DNA of 64,000 bases from Aureimonas endophytica (GTDB lineage: Bacteria; Pseudomonadota; Alphaproteobacteria; Rhizobiales; Rhizobiaceae). Below are positions 53,012 through 64,000 of the stretch, in pieces. Within the stretch, counting starts at the first letter, position 1; every line of letters starts with the position of its first letter. Under the pieces are notes generated by a model. The model was not told where the DNA came from and made no database searches. It saw only the letters and a list, made by a program, of their open reading frames with translations. The stretch spans positions 62,001 through 126,000 of the forward strand of contig NZ_BMIQ01000008.1 of NCBI RefSeq assembly GCF_014642635.1, written 5' to 3'. The position numbers and the translations under genes are program-made.

Positions 53012-53461
53012 TCAACCGGCCCGCAATGGCGCGGCCGCCTCGGCGCCCGCCGCCGCCCCAGCGGTGTCGGGCACCGCCTCGATCACCACGAAGGCCTGGG
53101 CGAGCGGGTGGTCGTCGGTGATGGTGAGATGGATGCGCGGCGCGTGGCCTTCCGGCACGATCGCCCGGAGCCGGGCGAGCGCGCCGCCGGTGAGGCGCAT
53201 CGTCGGCGCGCCGCTCGGCAGGTTGACGACGCCCATGTCGCGCCAGAACACCCCTTGCGACAGCCCGGTGCCGAGCGCCTTGGCGCAGGCCTCCTTGGCG
53301 GCGAAGCGCTTGGCATAGGAGGCGGCGCGCGCCTTGCGTCGCTCGGACTTGGCCTGTTCCACCTCGGTGAAGACGCGGGCGAGAAAGCGCGCCCCGTGCC
53401 GCTCCAGCGCCTTCTCGACGCGGCGGATGTCGATGAGGTCCGAGCCGATGCCGACGATCAT
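53012..53461 (-). CDS. acpS: Holo-[acyl-carrier-protein] synthase
   Basis: 149 aa. [23 protein letters not shown] and [15 protein letters not shown] carry the Mg and CoA binding residues. Adds phosphopantetheine to ACP. Overlaps the DUF2062 gene by 4 nt. Confidence 0.97.
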   Translation of the reverse strand: MIVGIGSDLIDIRRVEKALERHGARFLARVFTEVEQAKSERRKARAASYAKRFAAKEACAKALGTGLSQGVFWRDMGVVNLPSGAPTMRLTGGALARLRAIVPEGHAPRIHLTITDDHPLAQAFVVIEAVPDTAGAAAGAEAAAPLRAG

Positions 53462-54048
53462 CGCGCCACCCCCGCCGCTTCCGGCGCAGCGCGGCGCTGG
53501 CGCTCGCGCAGATCCGCCATGCGCCGGGCGCGACGGTTCTGGAAGCTGCGCGCCGCGAGATAGACGAGCCCGTAGCCGAGAAGCGCGAAGGCGAGGCCGA
53601 GCGGCAGGCCGCCGATCAGCATCGGCTTCAGGACCGGCCCCCAGATGTCCTTGAGATCCATATGGGTGAGCGCGTGGGCGAGGCCCGGCGGCGCCTTGCC
53701 GTCCATCGGCTCGGCATTCAGGATCCAGCGCCCGAGCTCGTACATCGCGGCCCAGATCGGCGGATAGGTCAGCGGGTTGCCGACGCCGCAGCCGAGCGCC
53801 GCCGCCGCCATGTTGCCGGCGATCAGATAGGCGATGGCGAAGGCGATGAGGAAATGGAAGCCGACGAAGGGCGTGAAGGTCGCGAAGATGCCAGCCGCGA
53901 TGCCCGCGCCGATCGCGTGGGGCGTCGCGTTGAGGCGCAGGACGCGCTTCTTCAGATAGGTCAGCGAACGGCGCCAGGACCGCCTCGGCCAGAGCCAGAT
54001 GCGGAGCTTTTCCTTCCAGGTGGGTTTCACGCGCCGGCGGAACAGCAT
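53458..54048 (-). CDS. DUF2062 membrane protein
   Basis: 196 aa with about three spans. The core reads [25 protein letters not shown] and [26 protein letters not shown], the DUF2062 pattern. Commonly lies beside acpS in this order. Function unknown. Confidence 0.94.
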   Translation of the reverse strand: MLFRRRVKPTWKEKLRIWLWPRRSWRRSLTYLKKRVLRLNATPHAIGAGIAAGIFATFTPFVGFHFLIAFAIAYLIAGNMAAAALGCGVGNPLTYPPIWAAMYELGRWILNAEPMDGKAPPGLAHALTHMDLKDIWGPVLKPMLIGGLPLGLAFALLGYGLVYLAARSFQNRRARRMADLRERQRRAAPEAAGVAR

Positions 54049-54051
54049 GCC

Positions 54052-54537
54052 TCAGTCTTCCGTCCCTGCATGTCCGGCCAAGAGATAGTCGCCGAGACGG
54101 TCGCGCAAGTAGGGCACGGCCTCCGGATCGCGCCGAAAGGTCGCGATCGGCATCAGCTGCCATTCCTCGCCCTCCTCGCCGAAGACGATGGCGCCGACAT
54201 CCGTCGCCCGCAGCCGGCCGGCCAGGAACCAGGAGACGGCGCCGGGACGCACCGTGCTCGCATAGGCGCGGGCATAGAGGATGCGCTCGCGCGGCAGGGA
54301 CAGGCCGAACTCCTCCCGCAGCTCGCGCAGGGCGCATTCGGCCGGCGTCTCGCCCCCTTCCCGGCCGCCGCCGGGCAGATCCCAGCAGCCCGGAAAGGGA
54401 ATGCCCTCCTTCCGGTCGCGCCGGTAGACGAGGAGATCGTCGCCGAGAAGGAGCGCCAGCTTGGCGCCGAGAAAATCGTGCCCGCCGTCGAGGCTCGGGG
54501 CCGCGGCTGGATGCGGATCGGACGGCGGAAGGACCAC
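54052..54537 (-). CDS. Nudix hydrolase
   Basis: 161 aa from a GTG. The Nudix box contains [10 protein letters not shown] ... [11 protein letters not shown]. The frame may start at a CTG overlapping the pyrE stop. Found between DUF2062 and pyrE. Substrate unknown. Confidence 0.85.
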   Translation of the reverse strand: MVLPPSDPHPAAAPSLDGGHDFLGAKLALLLGDDLLVYRRDRKEGIPFPGCWDLPGGGREGGETPAECALRELREEFGLSLPRERILYARAYASTVRPGAVSWFLAGRLRATDVGAIVFGEEGEEWQLMPIATFRRDPEAVPYLRDRLGDYLLAGHAGTED

Positions 54538-54548
54538 GGTCGCGGCGC

Positions 54549-55127
54549 TCAGAGACCGCGGCTGCCGGGCTTGACGGGCGGCAGCGCCGCGAGCTCCGGC
54601 GGCAGCGCGTCGGCCGGATAGGCGGGCACCTCGTATTCGGCCAGCGCGATCAGCGGCACGCCGACCTCCGCCTTGCCGGCCGAGCGGTCGATGATGCAGC
54701 CGGCCGCGACCACCTCGGCCCCGAGGCCCTTCAGGCAGGCGACGGTCTCGCGGATGGAAAGGCCGGTCGTCACGATATCCTCGATCACGACGACGCGGGC
54801 GCCGGGCTCGATCTCGAAGCGGCGCAGGCGGAACTCGCCGTTCTCGCGCTCCACCCAGACCGCCGGAACCTTGAGATGGCGCGAGGTCTCGTAGGCCGGA
54901 ATGAGCCCGCCGACCGCCGGACCGACGAGATAGTCGATCTTGCCCGGCACGGCGGCGCGCACCTTCTCGGCCAGGGCCCGGCACAGGCGCTCCGTCAGAT
55001 CGGCATGCATGAAGACGCGCGCCTTCTGCAGGAAGACCGGGCTGCGCAGGCCGGAGGTCAGGATGAAATGCCCTTCCAGATAGGCGCCGGCCTGCCGGAA
55101 GATGTCGATCACCTCGTCGCGGGTCAT
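54549..55127 (-). CDS. pyrE: Orotate phosphoribosyltransferase
   Basis: 192 aa. [13 protein letters not shown] is the PRPP-binding motif, and [18 protein letters not shown] and VWVEREN complete the fold. Second-last enzyme of UMP synthesis. Lies downstream of rsh. Confidence 0.96.
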   Translation of the reverse strand: MTRDEVIDIFRQAGAYLEGHFILTSGLRSPVFLQKARVFMHADLTERLCRALAEKVRAAVPGKIDYLVGPAVGGLIPAYETSRHLKVPAVWVERENGEFRLRRFEIEPGARVVVIEDIVTTGLSIRETVACLKGLGAEVVAAGCIIDRSAGKAEVGVPLIALAEYEVPAYPADALPPELAALPPVKPGSRGL

Positions 55128-55173
55128 GGAAGTCCTTGTCGATTCGAAAGGCGGGCCGGAGGCTGGCGCCGGC

Positions 55174-57396
55174 TCAACCGTTCATGCGCATCGCCTGCGA
55201 AACGCAAGGCTTGTTGCGCAACTGATTCAGCGTTCGCGTCAGATGCGCCAGATCCCACACTTCCAGATCGATGATCATGGTGGTGAAGTCCGGCGCGGTC
55301 TTCTGCATCGAAAGATTGTGGATATTGGCGTCGTTCGCCGCGATCGTCTCGGCGACCTCGGCGAGCGTGCCCGGCTCGTTCGATACCGAGACGCTGATGC
55401 GCGCCGGAAAGCGGATATTGGTCTCGGCATCGAGATCCCAGCGCACGTCCACCCAGCGTTCCGGCTTGTCGTCGAAGCTGCCGAGCGCCGGCGACTGGAT
55501 CGGATAGATGGTGATGCCCTGCCCCGGCTCGAGAATGCCGACGATGCGGTCGCCCGGCACCGCGCCGTCGGGGCCGAAGCGCACCGGCGTGTCGACGCCG
55601 GCGCCCCGGATCGGCAGCGAGCGCCCGGCCTTCTCGGCCTCGGCGATCGTCGGTATGCGGAAGATCATGCCGGCGGCGGTGTGGAGGTGGAACCAGCCCT
55701 CCTCCTCGCTGCGCGGCACGAGCTTCGTCACGCGGCTGTCCTGGAAGTCGGGATGGACGGCGCGCAGGATGTCGGCCGTCGCGATCTCGCCGCGCCCGAC
55801 CGCCGCCATCGCGTCGTCGATGTCCTTGTGGCCGAGCTTCGGCAGGAAGGGCTTCAGCGCCTCGCGCTGGAAGGTCTTGCCCGAGCGCTGGAAGGCGCGC
55901 GTCAGCATCTGCTGGCCGAGCCCGGCATATTGGCGGCGGATGGCGAGGCGCGTCGCCTTGCGGATCGCGGCCCGCGCCTTGCCCGTCACGGCCACCGTTT
56001 CCCAGGCGGCGGGCGGCGCGGCGCCCTTCGAGCGGATGATCTCCACCTCGTCGCCGTTCTGGAGTTCCGTCGCCACCGGCATGATGCGGCCGTCGATCTT
56101 CGCGCCGACGCAGGTGTCGCCGACATCGGTATGGACGGCATAGGCGAAGTCGATCGGCGTCGCGCCGCGCGGCAGGGCGATCAGCCGCCCCTTCGGCGTG
56201 AAGCAGAAGACCTGGTCCTGGAAGAGCTCCAGCTTGGTATGTTCGAGGAACTCCTCGGGATTGTCGCCTTCCGCCAGCTGCTCGATCGTGCGACGCAGCC
56301 AGGCATAGGCATTGCTCTCCTTGGAGATCCCCGACTTGCCGTCGACGCCGTTCTTCTGGGGCACGCCGTCCTTGTAGACGGAATGGGCGGCGACGCCGAG
56401 CTCCGCCACCTGATGCATCTCGCGCGTGCGGATCTGAAGCTCGACGCGCTGGCGCGACGGGCCGACGATCGTCGTGTGCAGCGAGCGGTAGTCGTTCTGC
56501 TTCGGGGTCGAGATATAGTCCTTGAAGCGGCCTGGGACCATCGGCCAGGTGCGGTGCACGATGCCGAGCGTGCGGTAGCAGTCGTCCTCGGAGGCGACGA
56601 GCACGCGGAAGCCGAAGATGTCGGAGAGCTGCTCCAGCGACAGCGCCTTGCGCTGCATCTTGGAGAAGACGGAATAGGGCTTCTTCTGCCGTCCCTTCAC
56701 GCTCGCCTCGATGCCCTTCTCCTTCAGGCGCGCGGCGAGATCGGTCTCGATCTTGGCGATCGTGTCGGCATGTTTCTCGCGCAGTTCCGCGAGGCGCGTG
56801 GTGACGGTCGCGTAGGCATCCGCATTCACGTAGCGGAAGGCCAGATCCTCCAGCTCGTCGCGCATGTCCTGCATGCCCATGCGCCCGGCGAGCGGGGCAT
56901 AGATGTCCATCGTCTCCTGGGCGATGGACAGGCGCTTTTCCGGCCGCATGTGATGCAGGGTGCGCATGTTGTGCAGGCGGTCGGCGAGCTTGACGAGAAG
57001 GACGCGGATGTCGTCGGCGATGGCGAGCAGGAGCTTGCGCAGATTCTCCGCCTGCTCGGCCTTCTTCGACACGAGGTCGAGCCGCTTCAGCTTGGTCAGC
57101 CCTTCGACGAGCTGGCCGATGCGGTCGCCGAAGAGCTGGTCGATCTCCTTGCGGGTGGCGTCGGTGTCCTCGATCGTGTCGTGCAGCAGCGCCGTCGCGA
57201 TCGTCGCCTCGTCGAGGCGCATATTGGTGAGGATCGCCGCCACTTCGAGCGGATGCGAGAAATAGGGGTCGCCATTCACGCGCTTCTGCGAGCCGTGCTT
57301 CTGCATGGCGTAGACATAGGCTCGATTGAGCAGCGCCTCGTCGACCTCGGGCTTGTAGCTCGCGACCCGTTCGACGAGTTCGTATTGTCGCATCAT
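55174..57396 (-). CDS. rsh: Bifunctional (p)ppGpp synthetase/hydrolase, Rsh
   Basis: 740 aa. An HD hydrolase domain ([30 protein letters not shown]), then a synthetase with [10 protein letters not shown] and the [17 protein letters not shown] loop, then a TGS domain ([31 protein letters not shown]) and a C-terminal ACT domain. Sets the stringent response. Follows rpoZ in the usual order for the group. Confidence 0.96.
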   Translation of the reverse strand: MMRQYELVERVASYKPEVDEALLNRAYVYAMQKHGSQKRVNGDPYFSHPLEVAAILTNMRLDEATIATALLHDTIEDTDATRKEIDQLFGDRIGQLVEGLTKLKRLDLVSKKAEQAENLRKLLLAIADDIRVLLVKLADRLHNMRTLHHMRPEKRLSIAQETMDIYAPLAGRMGMQDMRDELEDLAFRYVNADAYATVTTRLAELREKHADTIAKIETDLAARLKEKGIEASVKGRQKKPYSVFSKMQRKALSLEQLSDIFGFRVLVASEDDCYRTLGIVHRTWPMVPGRFKDYISTPKQNDYRSLHTTIVGPSRQRVELQIRTREMHQVAELGVAAHSVYKDGVPQKNGVDGKSGISKESNAYAWLRRTIEQLAEGDNPEEFLEHTKLELFQDQVFCFTPKGRLIALPRGATPIDFAYAVHTDVGDTCVGAKIDGRIMPVATELQNGDEVEIIRSKGAAPPAAWETVAVTGKARAAIRKATRLAIRRQYAGLGQQMLTRAFQRSGKTFQREALKPFLPKLGHKDIDDAMAAVGRGEIATADILRAVHPDFQDSRVTKLVPRSEEEGWFHLHTAAGMIFRIPTIAEAEKAGRSLPIRGAGVDTPVRFGPDGAVPGDRIVGILEPGQGITIYPIQSPALGSFDDKPERWVDVRWDLDAETNIRFPARISVSVSNEPGTLAEVAETIAANDANIHNLSMQKTAPDFTTMIIDLEVWDLAHLTRTLNQLRNKPCVSQAMRMNG

Positions 57397-57533
57397 CCGT
57401 GGAACGGCCGATCGAATATGGAAGGGGCGCCCGGCCGATGGCCGAACGCCCCCGCAATATAGGAACCAAAGGGTCCGCGCCGAAAGCCCGAAAGCTCGCG
57501 GGACATCGGAAAACTTCGCCCGCGGGCGAGGCT

Positions 57534-57947
57534 TCAGAAGTCCTCGTTCTTCTCGGGCGCGACGAGGCCCTCGATGCCGGCGAGAAGCTCTTCCTCACTC
57601 ATGCGGTCGAAGGCGACGTTGTCGTCCTCTTCCTCGTCGGCCGCCGCCGACGCGACCGGAGTCGCAGCGCCCTCGGCGATCGCCGGGGCCGGCTGCGGCG
57701 GCGCTTCCGGCTCGTCCACCTCGACATGCTTCTGCAGCGAGTGGATCAGATCTTCCTTCAGGTCGTCCGGCGTCAGCTTCTCGTCCGCGATCTCGCGCAG
57801 CGCGACGACGGGATTCTTGTCGTTGTCGCGATCGACGGTGATCGGCTGGCCTTGCGCGATCTGACGCGCGCGATGGCTGGCGAGCAGAACCAGCTCGAAG
57901 CGGTTCTCGATCTTGTCGACGCAATCTTCGACGGTGACGCGGGCCAT
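57534..57947 (-). CDS. rpoZ: RNA polymerase omega subunit
   Basis: 137 aa. [29 protein letters not shown] is the omega core, and a longer acidic C-terminal tail ([17 protein letters not shown]) is typical of alphaproteobacteria. ATG at 57947. Upstream of rsh. Confidence 0.96.
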   Translation of the reverse strand: MARVTVEDCVDKIENRFELVLLASHRARQIAQGQPITVDRDNDKNPVVALREIADEKLTPDDLKEDLIHSLQKHVEVDEPEAPPQPAPAIAEGAATPVASAAADEEEDDNVAFDRMSEEELLAGIEGLVAPEKNEDF

Positions 57948-58189
57948 CCCTGTCTCCAGAATTCTTGTTCGTACGGGGTCAAGGGCTTGACATAGCCGCT
58001 CGACGCCTCGGACACAAGGGCACGGCGCGCCAAGGCTTGGGTCGCAAGGGCATTCAACCACAGCGATGTTGCAATGGCGAAGGGCCGATCTATGCTTCGG
58101 GCCGTCGATTCCGCCGCTCCGCCGCAGGCCCGGCGGATGCCGATTGCCGTTCCGCTGCCTCTCCCGACAGGGTCACGAAAAGGACATCA

Positions 58190-58783
58190 ATGTTCGACTC
58201 CCGCGAAAAGATCGCCCTCTTCATCGACGGCGCGAATCTTTACGCCGCGTCCCGCAGCCTCGCCTTCGACATCGACTACAAGAAGCTGCTTCTGGCCTTT
58301 CAGCGTCGCGGCTACCTCCTTCGCGCCTATTACTACACCGCGCTGATCGAGGATCAGGAATATTCCTCCATCCGCCCCCTCATCGACTGGCTCGATTATA
58401 ACGGGTATCGCGTCGTCACCAAGCCGGCCAAGGAATTCACCGACGCGACCGGTCGTCGCAAGGTGAAGGGCAATATGGACATCGAACTCACCGTCGACGC
58501 GATGGATCTGGTCGAGACGGTGGACCATTTCGTGATCTTCTCTGGCGATGGCGATTTCCGCCCGCTGGTGGAGGCGCTGCAACGGCGCGGCCGCAAGGTT
58601 TCGGTCGTCTCGACGCTCTCGACCCAGCCGCCGATGATCGCTGACGATTTGCGCCGGCAGGCCGATCACTTCATCGATCTCGTCAGCCTCAAGGCCGAGA
58701 TCGGCCGCAGCGCCGCCGAGCGAGAGGCGCGGCTGGCGCGGCGCGCCGAGGCGATGCCCGAAAGCGAGGGCGACGAATACTGA
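58190..58783 (+). CDS. NYN/LabA-type PIN-like nuclease
   Basis: 197 aa. FIDGANLYAASRS, KGNMDIELTVDAMD and FSGDGDFRPLVE carry the acidic residues of the NYN fold. Such proteins are putative RNA nucleases. ATG at 58190. No neighbours share its operon apart from the glycosylase gene 10 bp downstream. Confidence 0.93.
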   Translation: MFDSREKIALFIDGANLYAASRSLAFDIDYKKLLLAFQRRGYLLRAYYYTALIEDQEYSSIRPLIDWLDYNGYRVVTKPAKEFTDATGRRKVKGNMDIELTVDAMDLVETVDHFVIFSGDGDFRPLVEALQRRGRKVSVVSTLSTQPPMIADDLRRQADHFIDLVSLKAEIGRSAAEREARLARRAEAMPESEGDEY

Positions 58784-58793
58784 CGGCGCCGCC

Positions 58794-59453
58794 ATGCAGG
58801 ACCCGGAAGCCTCGGCCGAGCCCGATCGCGACTGTCCGCTCTGCCCGCGCCTCGTCGCCTTCCGCGAGGACTGGCGCGACAAGGAGCCGGACTGGCACAA
58901 CGCGCCGGTCGCGCCCTTCCTGCCGGTCGGCGGCAGCGCCGCCGTTCGCCTGCTCGTCGTCGGGCTGGCGCCCGGCCTGCGCGGCGCCAACCGCACCGGC
59001 CGCCCCTTCACCGGCGACTATGCCGGCACGCTGCTCTACGAGACGCTGACCAAGTTCGGCTTCGCCAACGGGCGCTTCGCCGCGCGGACCGACGACGGCC
59101 TGGAACTCTTCGAGACGGCGATCGTCAACGCGGTGCGCTGCGTGCCGCCGGAGAACAAGCCGGTCCCGCCCGAGATCCATACCTGCCGCCAGTTCCTGAC
59201 CGGGCCGATGGCGAGTTTCGGCAATCTCCGGGCGATCGTGACGCTCGGCCGCATCGCGCATGATTCGACGCTGCGGGTGCTGGGCGTGAAGCTGAAGGCG
59301 GCGCCCTTCGGCCATGGCGTCCTGCACGAGGTCGCCGGGCTGCGCATCGTCTCCAGCTACCATTGCTCGCGCTACAACACCAATACCGGCGTCCTCACCA
59401 CAGAGATGTTCGAGGACGTCTTCGCCAAGGCCGCCGCGATCCTCAAGGGCTGA
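58794..59453 (+). CDS. Uracil-DNA glycosylase family 5 (UdgB-like)
   Basis: 219 aa. CPLCPRLVAFR gives two of the four Fe-S cysteines, GLAPGLRGANRTGRPF is motif A and SYHCSRYNTNTG motif B. In many family-5 enzymes motif B reads SYHPSxQN; the Cys and Tyr here may be group-specific. Removes uracil or deaminated bases from DNA. Confidence 0.9.
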   Translation: MQDPEASAEPDRDCPLCPRLVAFREDWRDKEPDWHNAPVAPFLPVGGSAAVRLLVVGLAPGLRGANRTGRPFTGDYAGTLLYETLTKFGFANGRFAARTDDGLELFETAIVNAVRCVPPENKPVPPEIHTCRQFLTGPMASFGNLRAIVTLGRIAHDSTLRVLGVKLKAAPFGHGVLHEVAGLRIVSSYHCSRYNTNTGVLTTEMFEDVFAKAAAILKG

Positions 59454-59459
59454 GCGGCC

Positions 59460-60077
59460 TCACGGTGCTGCGGCGAGAAAGGCCGGCAGCCCTTCCGCCC
59501 GCGCCGCGAAACCTGCAAGACGCGGATGGAGCGCCGGATCGGCGAGCTCCGGCCGCATGCCGGCCGCGAAACTCCAGACGACGGCGAGCGTCACGTCGGC
59601 CTGGCTCGGCTGCGGCCCGAACAGCCAGCCTTCCCGCGCTCCGATCTCGGCCTCGAGCGCCGCGAAGCCGGCGCGCGCCTGGCCGCCCACCCGGTCGAGC
59701 CAGGGCGCGTGCCGCTTCTCCTCCGGCCGCAGCCGAAACTCGTAGACGGTCTGCACCACCTTCTCGCAGGCCGCGAGGGCGAGGCCGATAAGGTGCTGAG
59801 AGCGGGCATGGTCGGCGAGCGACACCGGCGTCAGGCGCATCGCGGCCGGCGCCAGCCGTTCGGCGAAGTCGAGGATCAGCGTCGAATCCATCAGCACCAC
59901 GCCGTCCTCGGTCACGAGGCTCGGCGCCTTCACCACCGGATTGATCGCGGCGAAGGCGTCGAAATCGCCGAAGACGGACAGCGGCTCATGCGCGAAGGGA
60001 AGCTCCATCAGATGGAGGGACACCGCGACGCGCCGCACATAGGGCGAGTCCAGCATGCCGATCAGCCGCATCGTCAT
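59460..60077 (-). CDS. Glutathione S-transferase family protein
   Basis: 205 aa. MRLIGMLDSPYVRRVAVSLHLM is the thioredoxin-fold start with the likely catalytic Ser, and NPVVKAPSLVTEDGVVLMDSTLIL the glutathione site. The C-terminal helical domain includes GWLFGPQPSQADVTLAV. Convergent with the glycosylase gene. Substrate unknown. Confidence 0.93.
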   Translation of the reverse strand: MTMRLIGMLDSPYVRRVAVSLHLMELPFAHEPLSVFGDFDAFAAINPVVKAPSLVTEDGVVLMDSTLILDFAERLAPAAMRLTPVSLADHARSQHLIGLALAACEKVVQTVYEFRLRPEEKRHAPWLDRVGGQARAGFAALEAEIGAREGWLFGPQPSQADVTLAVVWSFAAGMRPELADPALHPRLAGFAARAEGLPAFLAAAP

Positions 60078-60197
60078 TCTTCGTCTCCTCGATCTTCACC
60101 GCTGGAAGGAAAGACGAGATTGGCAGGTCGCGCGCCGGGATGGCATGGCAAGCCATCGGCATCCGACGCCTTTCGCCGATGATTCGAAGGTCCGCCC

Positions 60198-60674
60198 ATG
60201 CGCCCAGCGCCCGATCTCGACGACAAGGATGTCGCCATCCTCGAAATCCTGCAGGAGGACGGGCGAATCGCCCTGTCGGAACTCGGCCGCCGCATCGGCC
60301 TGTCGCAGCCGGCGATGTCGGAGCGGGTGCGGCGCCTGGAGGATTGCGGCATCATCGCCGGCTATGGCGCGCGCATCGATCGCGAGGCGCTGGGCCTCGG
60401 CATGACGGCGATCATCCGGCTGAAGACGGCGCACGAGCATATCCGGGCCTGCCTGAAGCAGTTCGAGGACCTGCCCTTCATCCGCGAGGTGGACCGCGTC
60501 ACCGGCGAGGACTGCTTCGTGCTGAAGGCGATCGTCCCGAAGCCCGCCGATCTGGCGAAGATCGTCGACGCGATCGGGCGCTTCGGACCGGTGACGACCT
60601 CGGTCGTCCTGAAGAGCGAGCCGGCCCGGATCATCGGCCGCGATCTCATCCGCGCCGCTCAGAAGCGGTCGTGA
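60198..60674 (+). CDS. Lrp/AsnC-family transcriptional regulator
   Basis: 158 aa. N-terminal HTH (DVAILEILQEDGRIALSELGRRIGLSQPAMSERVRRLEDCG) and the C-terminal RAM/AsnC ligand domain (TGEDCFVLKAIV). Divergent from the GST gene over 120 bp, so regulation of that gene is possible. Confidence 0.94.
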   Translation: MRPAPDLDDKDVAILEILQEDGRIALSELGRRIGLSQPAMSERVRRLEDCGIIAGYGARIDREALGLGMTAIIRLKTAHEHIRACLKQFEDLPFIREVDRVTGEDCFVLKAIVPKPADLAKIVDAIGRFGPVTTSVVLKSEPARIIGRDLIRAAQKRS

Positions 60675-60973
60675 GGAGACACCGGCGGGCGGCGCATCGA
60701 CTGCCGCGTCGGGCGGCCGTCGCGCAGACCGAGATCGCGATGCAGCCAATGCGGCGCCTCATCAAGGTCGATGACGGCGCGGCGCCAGCGGATATCGCCG
60801 AGTCTCGCCATCGCCAAGACAAGCCGCGTCGTCGCGGACAGCCAGCGCCATCCGCCGACGCGGCCGGGAAAGCCGCGCATCGTCTTGATCTCCGGTGAAG
60901 CGGGGCCTGTCGCGCCGCAGGCGAGAAGATGCGGTCCGCCCGCTTGCATCACCAACGAAAGCTTCGGCATCAT
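60659..60973 (-). CDS. DUF1127-like small protein, divergent from LysR
   Basis: 104 aa. The central segment WRRAVIDLDEAPHWLHRDLGLRDGRP resembles the DUF1127 pattern (arginine-rich stretch then LxDIGL-like), here HRDLGL. No clear ribosome site, so it is a weaker call. It is divergent from the LysR gene over 15 bp and ends 16 nt inside the Lrp gene. A possible LysR target. Confidence 0.5.
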   Translation of the reverse strand: MMPKLSLVMQAGGPHLLACGATGPASPEIKTMRGFPGRVGGWRWLSATTRLVLAMARLGDIRWRRAVIDLDEAPHWLHRDLGLRDGRPTRQSMRRPPVSPHDRF

Positions 60974-60988
60974 GCATAAGGAGGCCTT

Positions 60989-61909
60989 ATGCAGAAGCGT
61001 CACGACATTCCGCCGCTCGCCGCCGTCCGCGTCTTCGAAGCGGTCGCGCGGCATCTGAGCTTCACCCGCGCCGCAGAGGAACTCGGCATGACGCAGGCAG
61101 CCGCCTCCTATCAGGTGAAGCTGTTGGAGGAGCGGCTCGGTCAGTCGCTCTTCGTGCGACGCGCCCGACGGATCGACCTGACGGATGCCGGACGACAGTT
61201 GGCGCCGGCCATCACCGACGCCTTCCAGCGCATGTCGGCGGCCTTCGCGCAAATCCATGCCCAGACCGGCGCACTTCTGTCACTGAAGGTGCATCCGACC
61301 TTCGCCGCCCGCTGGCTCGCGCCGCGCATCGGCTTGTTCCAGTTGCGTCATCCGGAATTTGCCGTCCGCATCACAACGTCGGTCGAGGCGCCAAACTTCG
61401 CGACCGAGGAGATCGACGTCGCCTTCAGCTGGGGTTCCGGCAACTGGCCGGGGCATGTGGCGCATCCGGTGGTGGAGGATCGCTTCACGCCGATGCTGAC
61501 CCCGGGATTGCTGGCGCGGATCGGATCACTGACGGAGCCCGCCGCCTTGCTCGAACATCCCCTGATCGATCCGGGCGATCCATGGTGGGACATCTGGTTC
61601 GCCGCCGCCGGCGTCGCGCGCCCGCCTTTCGACCAGTCGAAGCGCCTGCGCTACGGCCTGCAGTTCCTCGAAGGTCAGGCGGTGCTGGCGGGACGCGGTA
61701 TCGGCCTGCTGACACCAGCCTTCTTCGCCGACGAGTTGCAGGCCGGCGTCCTTGTACAGCCCTTCGATCTGGTCTGTACCAATGGCGAGATCTGCTGCCT
61801 CGTCTACCCGGAAGCGCGCCGCAACTTGCCGAAGATCAAGATCTTTCGCGAATGGGTCCTCGGCGAGATCGCGGCCTGTGGTCAGGCGCCGGCGAGCCGC
61901 GTCTCGTAG
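60989..61909 (+). CDS. LysR-family regulator (GcvA-like)
   Basis: 306 aa. IPPLAAVRVFEAVARHLSFTRAAEELGMTQAAASYQVKLLEERLG is the winged HTH, followed by the two-lobed effector domain (LKVHPTFAARWLAPRIGLFQ). AAGGAGG four bases before the ATG decides the start. GcvA-like by pattern; effector unknown. Confidence 0.94.
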   Translation: MQKRHDIPPLAAVRVFEAVARHLSFTRAAEELGMTQAAASYQVKLLEERLGQSLFVRRARRIDLTDAGRQLAPAITDAFQRMSAAFAQIHAQTGALLSLKVHPTFAARWLAPRIGLFQLRHPEFAVRITTSVEAPNFATEEIDVAFSWGSGNWPGHVAHPVVEDRFTPMLTPGLLARIGSLTEPAALLEHPLIDPGDPWWDIWFAAAGVARPPFDQSKRLRYGLQFLEGQAVLAGRGIGLLTPAFFADELQAGVLVQPFDLVCTNGEICCLVYPEARRNLPKIKIFREWVLGEIAACGQAPASRVS

Positions 61910-62556
61910 GGCTCGATCCGCCATTCGTCCGGCTCGCGCGCGGCCTCCGCGAACCAGCGCCGGATCAGCGGATGGTCGTGCACATGATCGACATAGGCGG
62001 CGGCGCGGGGCGGCAGGTCGATCGCCCAGGTGCGGAACCGCGTCGCCACCGGCGCGAACATCGCGTCGGCGATGCCCATCACCGGCCCGTGCAGGAACGG
62101 CCCGCCGCTCATGTCCAGAAGCTCGTCCCAGAGCGCGACGACACGGGCGATGTCCTTCGCCGCGTCCTCGTTCATCTGGGCGTCGCGCGCCGCCTCCCCC
62201 GCCCGGCCGCCCATGATGGTCGGAAAGCCGCGGCGCAGCGCCTGGAAGCCGCTATGCATCTCGGCAGAGGCGCTGCGCAGCGCGGCGCGCTGCACCCGGT
62301 CCTCCGGCCAGAGGCTGGGCGAGATCTCGGCGCAATATTCGCAGATCGCGAGGGAGTCCCAGATCCGCGCGCCGTCATGTTCGAGATAGGGCACGAAACC
62401 GGCGGGCGTCGCCGCCTTGACCTCCGGCGTCGCGCCGCCGGCCAGGGCGATCACCACCTCCTCCACCGGAAGGCCCGCGAAATGCACCGCGAGCCAGCCG
62501 CGCAGCGACCAGGAGGAATAGCGCTTCGAGCCGATGAAAAGCCGTCCCTCCTTCAT
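61882..62556 (-). CDS. Glutathione S-transferase family protein
   Basis: 224 aa. GSKRYSSWSLRGWLAVHFAGLPVEEV is the N-terminal fold, with a catalytic Ser, and FVPYLEHDGARIWDSLAICEYCAE the glutathione site. Overlaps the end of the LysR gene by 28 nt and follows aspC. Similar to MAAI/zeta-like bacterial GSTs in layout. Confidence 0.93.
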   Translation of the reverse strand: MKEGRLFIGSKRYSSWSLRGWLAVHFAGLPVEEVVIALAGGATPEVKAATPAGFVPYLEHDGARIWDSLAICEYCAEISPSLWPEDRVQRAALRSASAEMHSGFQALRRGFPTIMGGRAGEAARDAQMNEDAAKDIARVVALWDELLDMSGGPFLHGPVMGIADAMFAPVATRFRTWAIDLPPRAAAYVDHVHDHPLIRRWFAEAAREPDEWRIEPYETRLAGA

Positions 62557-62560
62557 CGGA

Positions 62561-63787
<1,227 letters not shown>

Positions 63788-63951
63788 TCAGACGACAAAC
63801 GGCTTGGCTCTAGTGCGCCTCCCGTATGGGCGCAAGGCGCGATCGGCCGCGATCCATCAATTCTCGTGATGGGCCGGATGCATGCCAGGAATTGGCGTCC
63901 GCCCCCGCCGGCTGGCACCATGCCGGCGACGAAGCAGAAGGAGCCGGCGCG

Positions 63952-64000
63952 ATGCTGACGATCTACGGGCGACACGATTCCGGCAACTGCTACAAGCCGC
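63952..64000 (+). CDS. Glutathione S-transferase, N-terminal fragment at window edge
   Basis: Only 16 codons are visible: MLTIYGRHDSGNCYKP, typical of a GST thioredoxin-fold start with a Ser or Asn near the active site. AAGGAG eight bases before the ATG. Continues beyond the window. It is divergent from aspC over 185 bp. Confidence 0.75.
   Translation, partial: MLTIYGRHDSGNCYKP

Noticed and set aside
55102-57462. 786-aa plus-strand frame opposite rsh
   Set aside because: Antisense of the well supported rsh gene; composition reflects codon bias of the other strand.

Overview
The window looks like a high-GC chromosome segment from an alphaproteobacterium of the Hyphomicrobiales (Rhizobiales). 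Supporting this are the gene order lepB-rnc-era-recO next to acpS-DUF2062-pyrE-rsh-rpoZ, a LIV-type transporter operon with a DUF6867 membrane protein, a TIGR02301 exported protein and a stand-alone LysR/DUF1127-like pair. An Aurantimonadaceae-like host is my guess, but the genus cannot be fixed from sequence reading alone.

Positions 1 to about 21,276 are the early half of an integrated temperate phage, or a relic of one, whose left end lies outside the window. It abuts the 3' end of a tRNA-Ser(GCU) gene (21277-21366, minus strand), and the tyrosine integrase (20090-21175) is the gene next to that tRNA. A leftward operon (about 12507 down to 524) carries a Cro-like regulator, small proteins, a RusA resolvase, a Sak4/AAA_24-type ATPase, a DUF669 ssDNA-binding-type protein, a Cas4/RecB-like nuclease, two SF2 helicases around an N4-type DNA methylase, a DnaA domain-IV protein and a primase-helicase. 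Nearly all are joined by 1-20 nt overlaps. A CI/S24 repressor (12601-13332) is divergent. A rightward operon (13716 to 21175) holds about sixteen mostly small, overlapping genes, including a WYL-like protein, an HD phosphohydrolase, a Dam-type methyltransferase, an excisionase-like HTH protein and the integrase.

The main new signal is regulatory. A palindrome of form TTGCGA-N3-TCGCAA occurs as two perfect copies (13636-13650, 13670-13684) at a sigma70-like promoter (13660-13688) that opens the rightward operon, and as three weaker copies in the cI/cro gap over the leftward promoter. This is a two-promoter, lambda-like immunity circuit. A second, different operator pair, TTGGGA/TCCCAA with 21 bp between centres (11908-11944), lies at the start codon of an HTH-like gene inside the leftward operon.

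From 21,367 on the DNA is ordinary host chromosome. It holds: the livHMGF-DUF6867-livJ amino-acid importer (21879-27431) closed by a terminator; a sensor kinase, response regulator and REC-HWE kinase set behind xylB; dat, bioY and a LOG-family gene; rarD; two prolyl aminopeptidase paralogues flanking a GFA-family gene; a Phd/VapC toxin-antitoxin pair with a palindromic operator; cysS; a Nudix gene and several exported proteins; pyrC; ygfZ with an HD hydrolase and a dual-specificity phosphatase; panBC; recO-era-rnc-lepB; acpS-DUF2062-Nudix-pyrE-rsh-rpoZ; a NYN nuclease; a family-5 uracil-DNA glycosylase; three GST genes; Lrp and LysR regulators; and an aspartate aminotransferase. No CRISPR array, insertion sequence or rRNA operon was seen.
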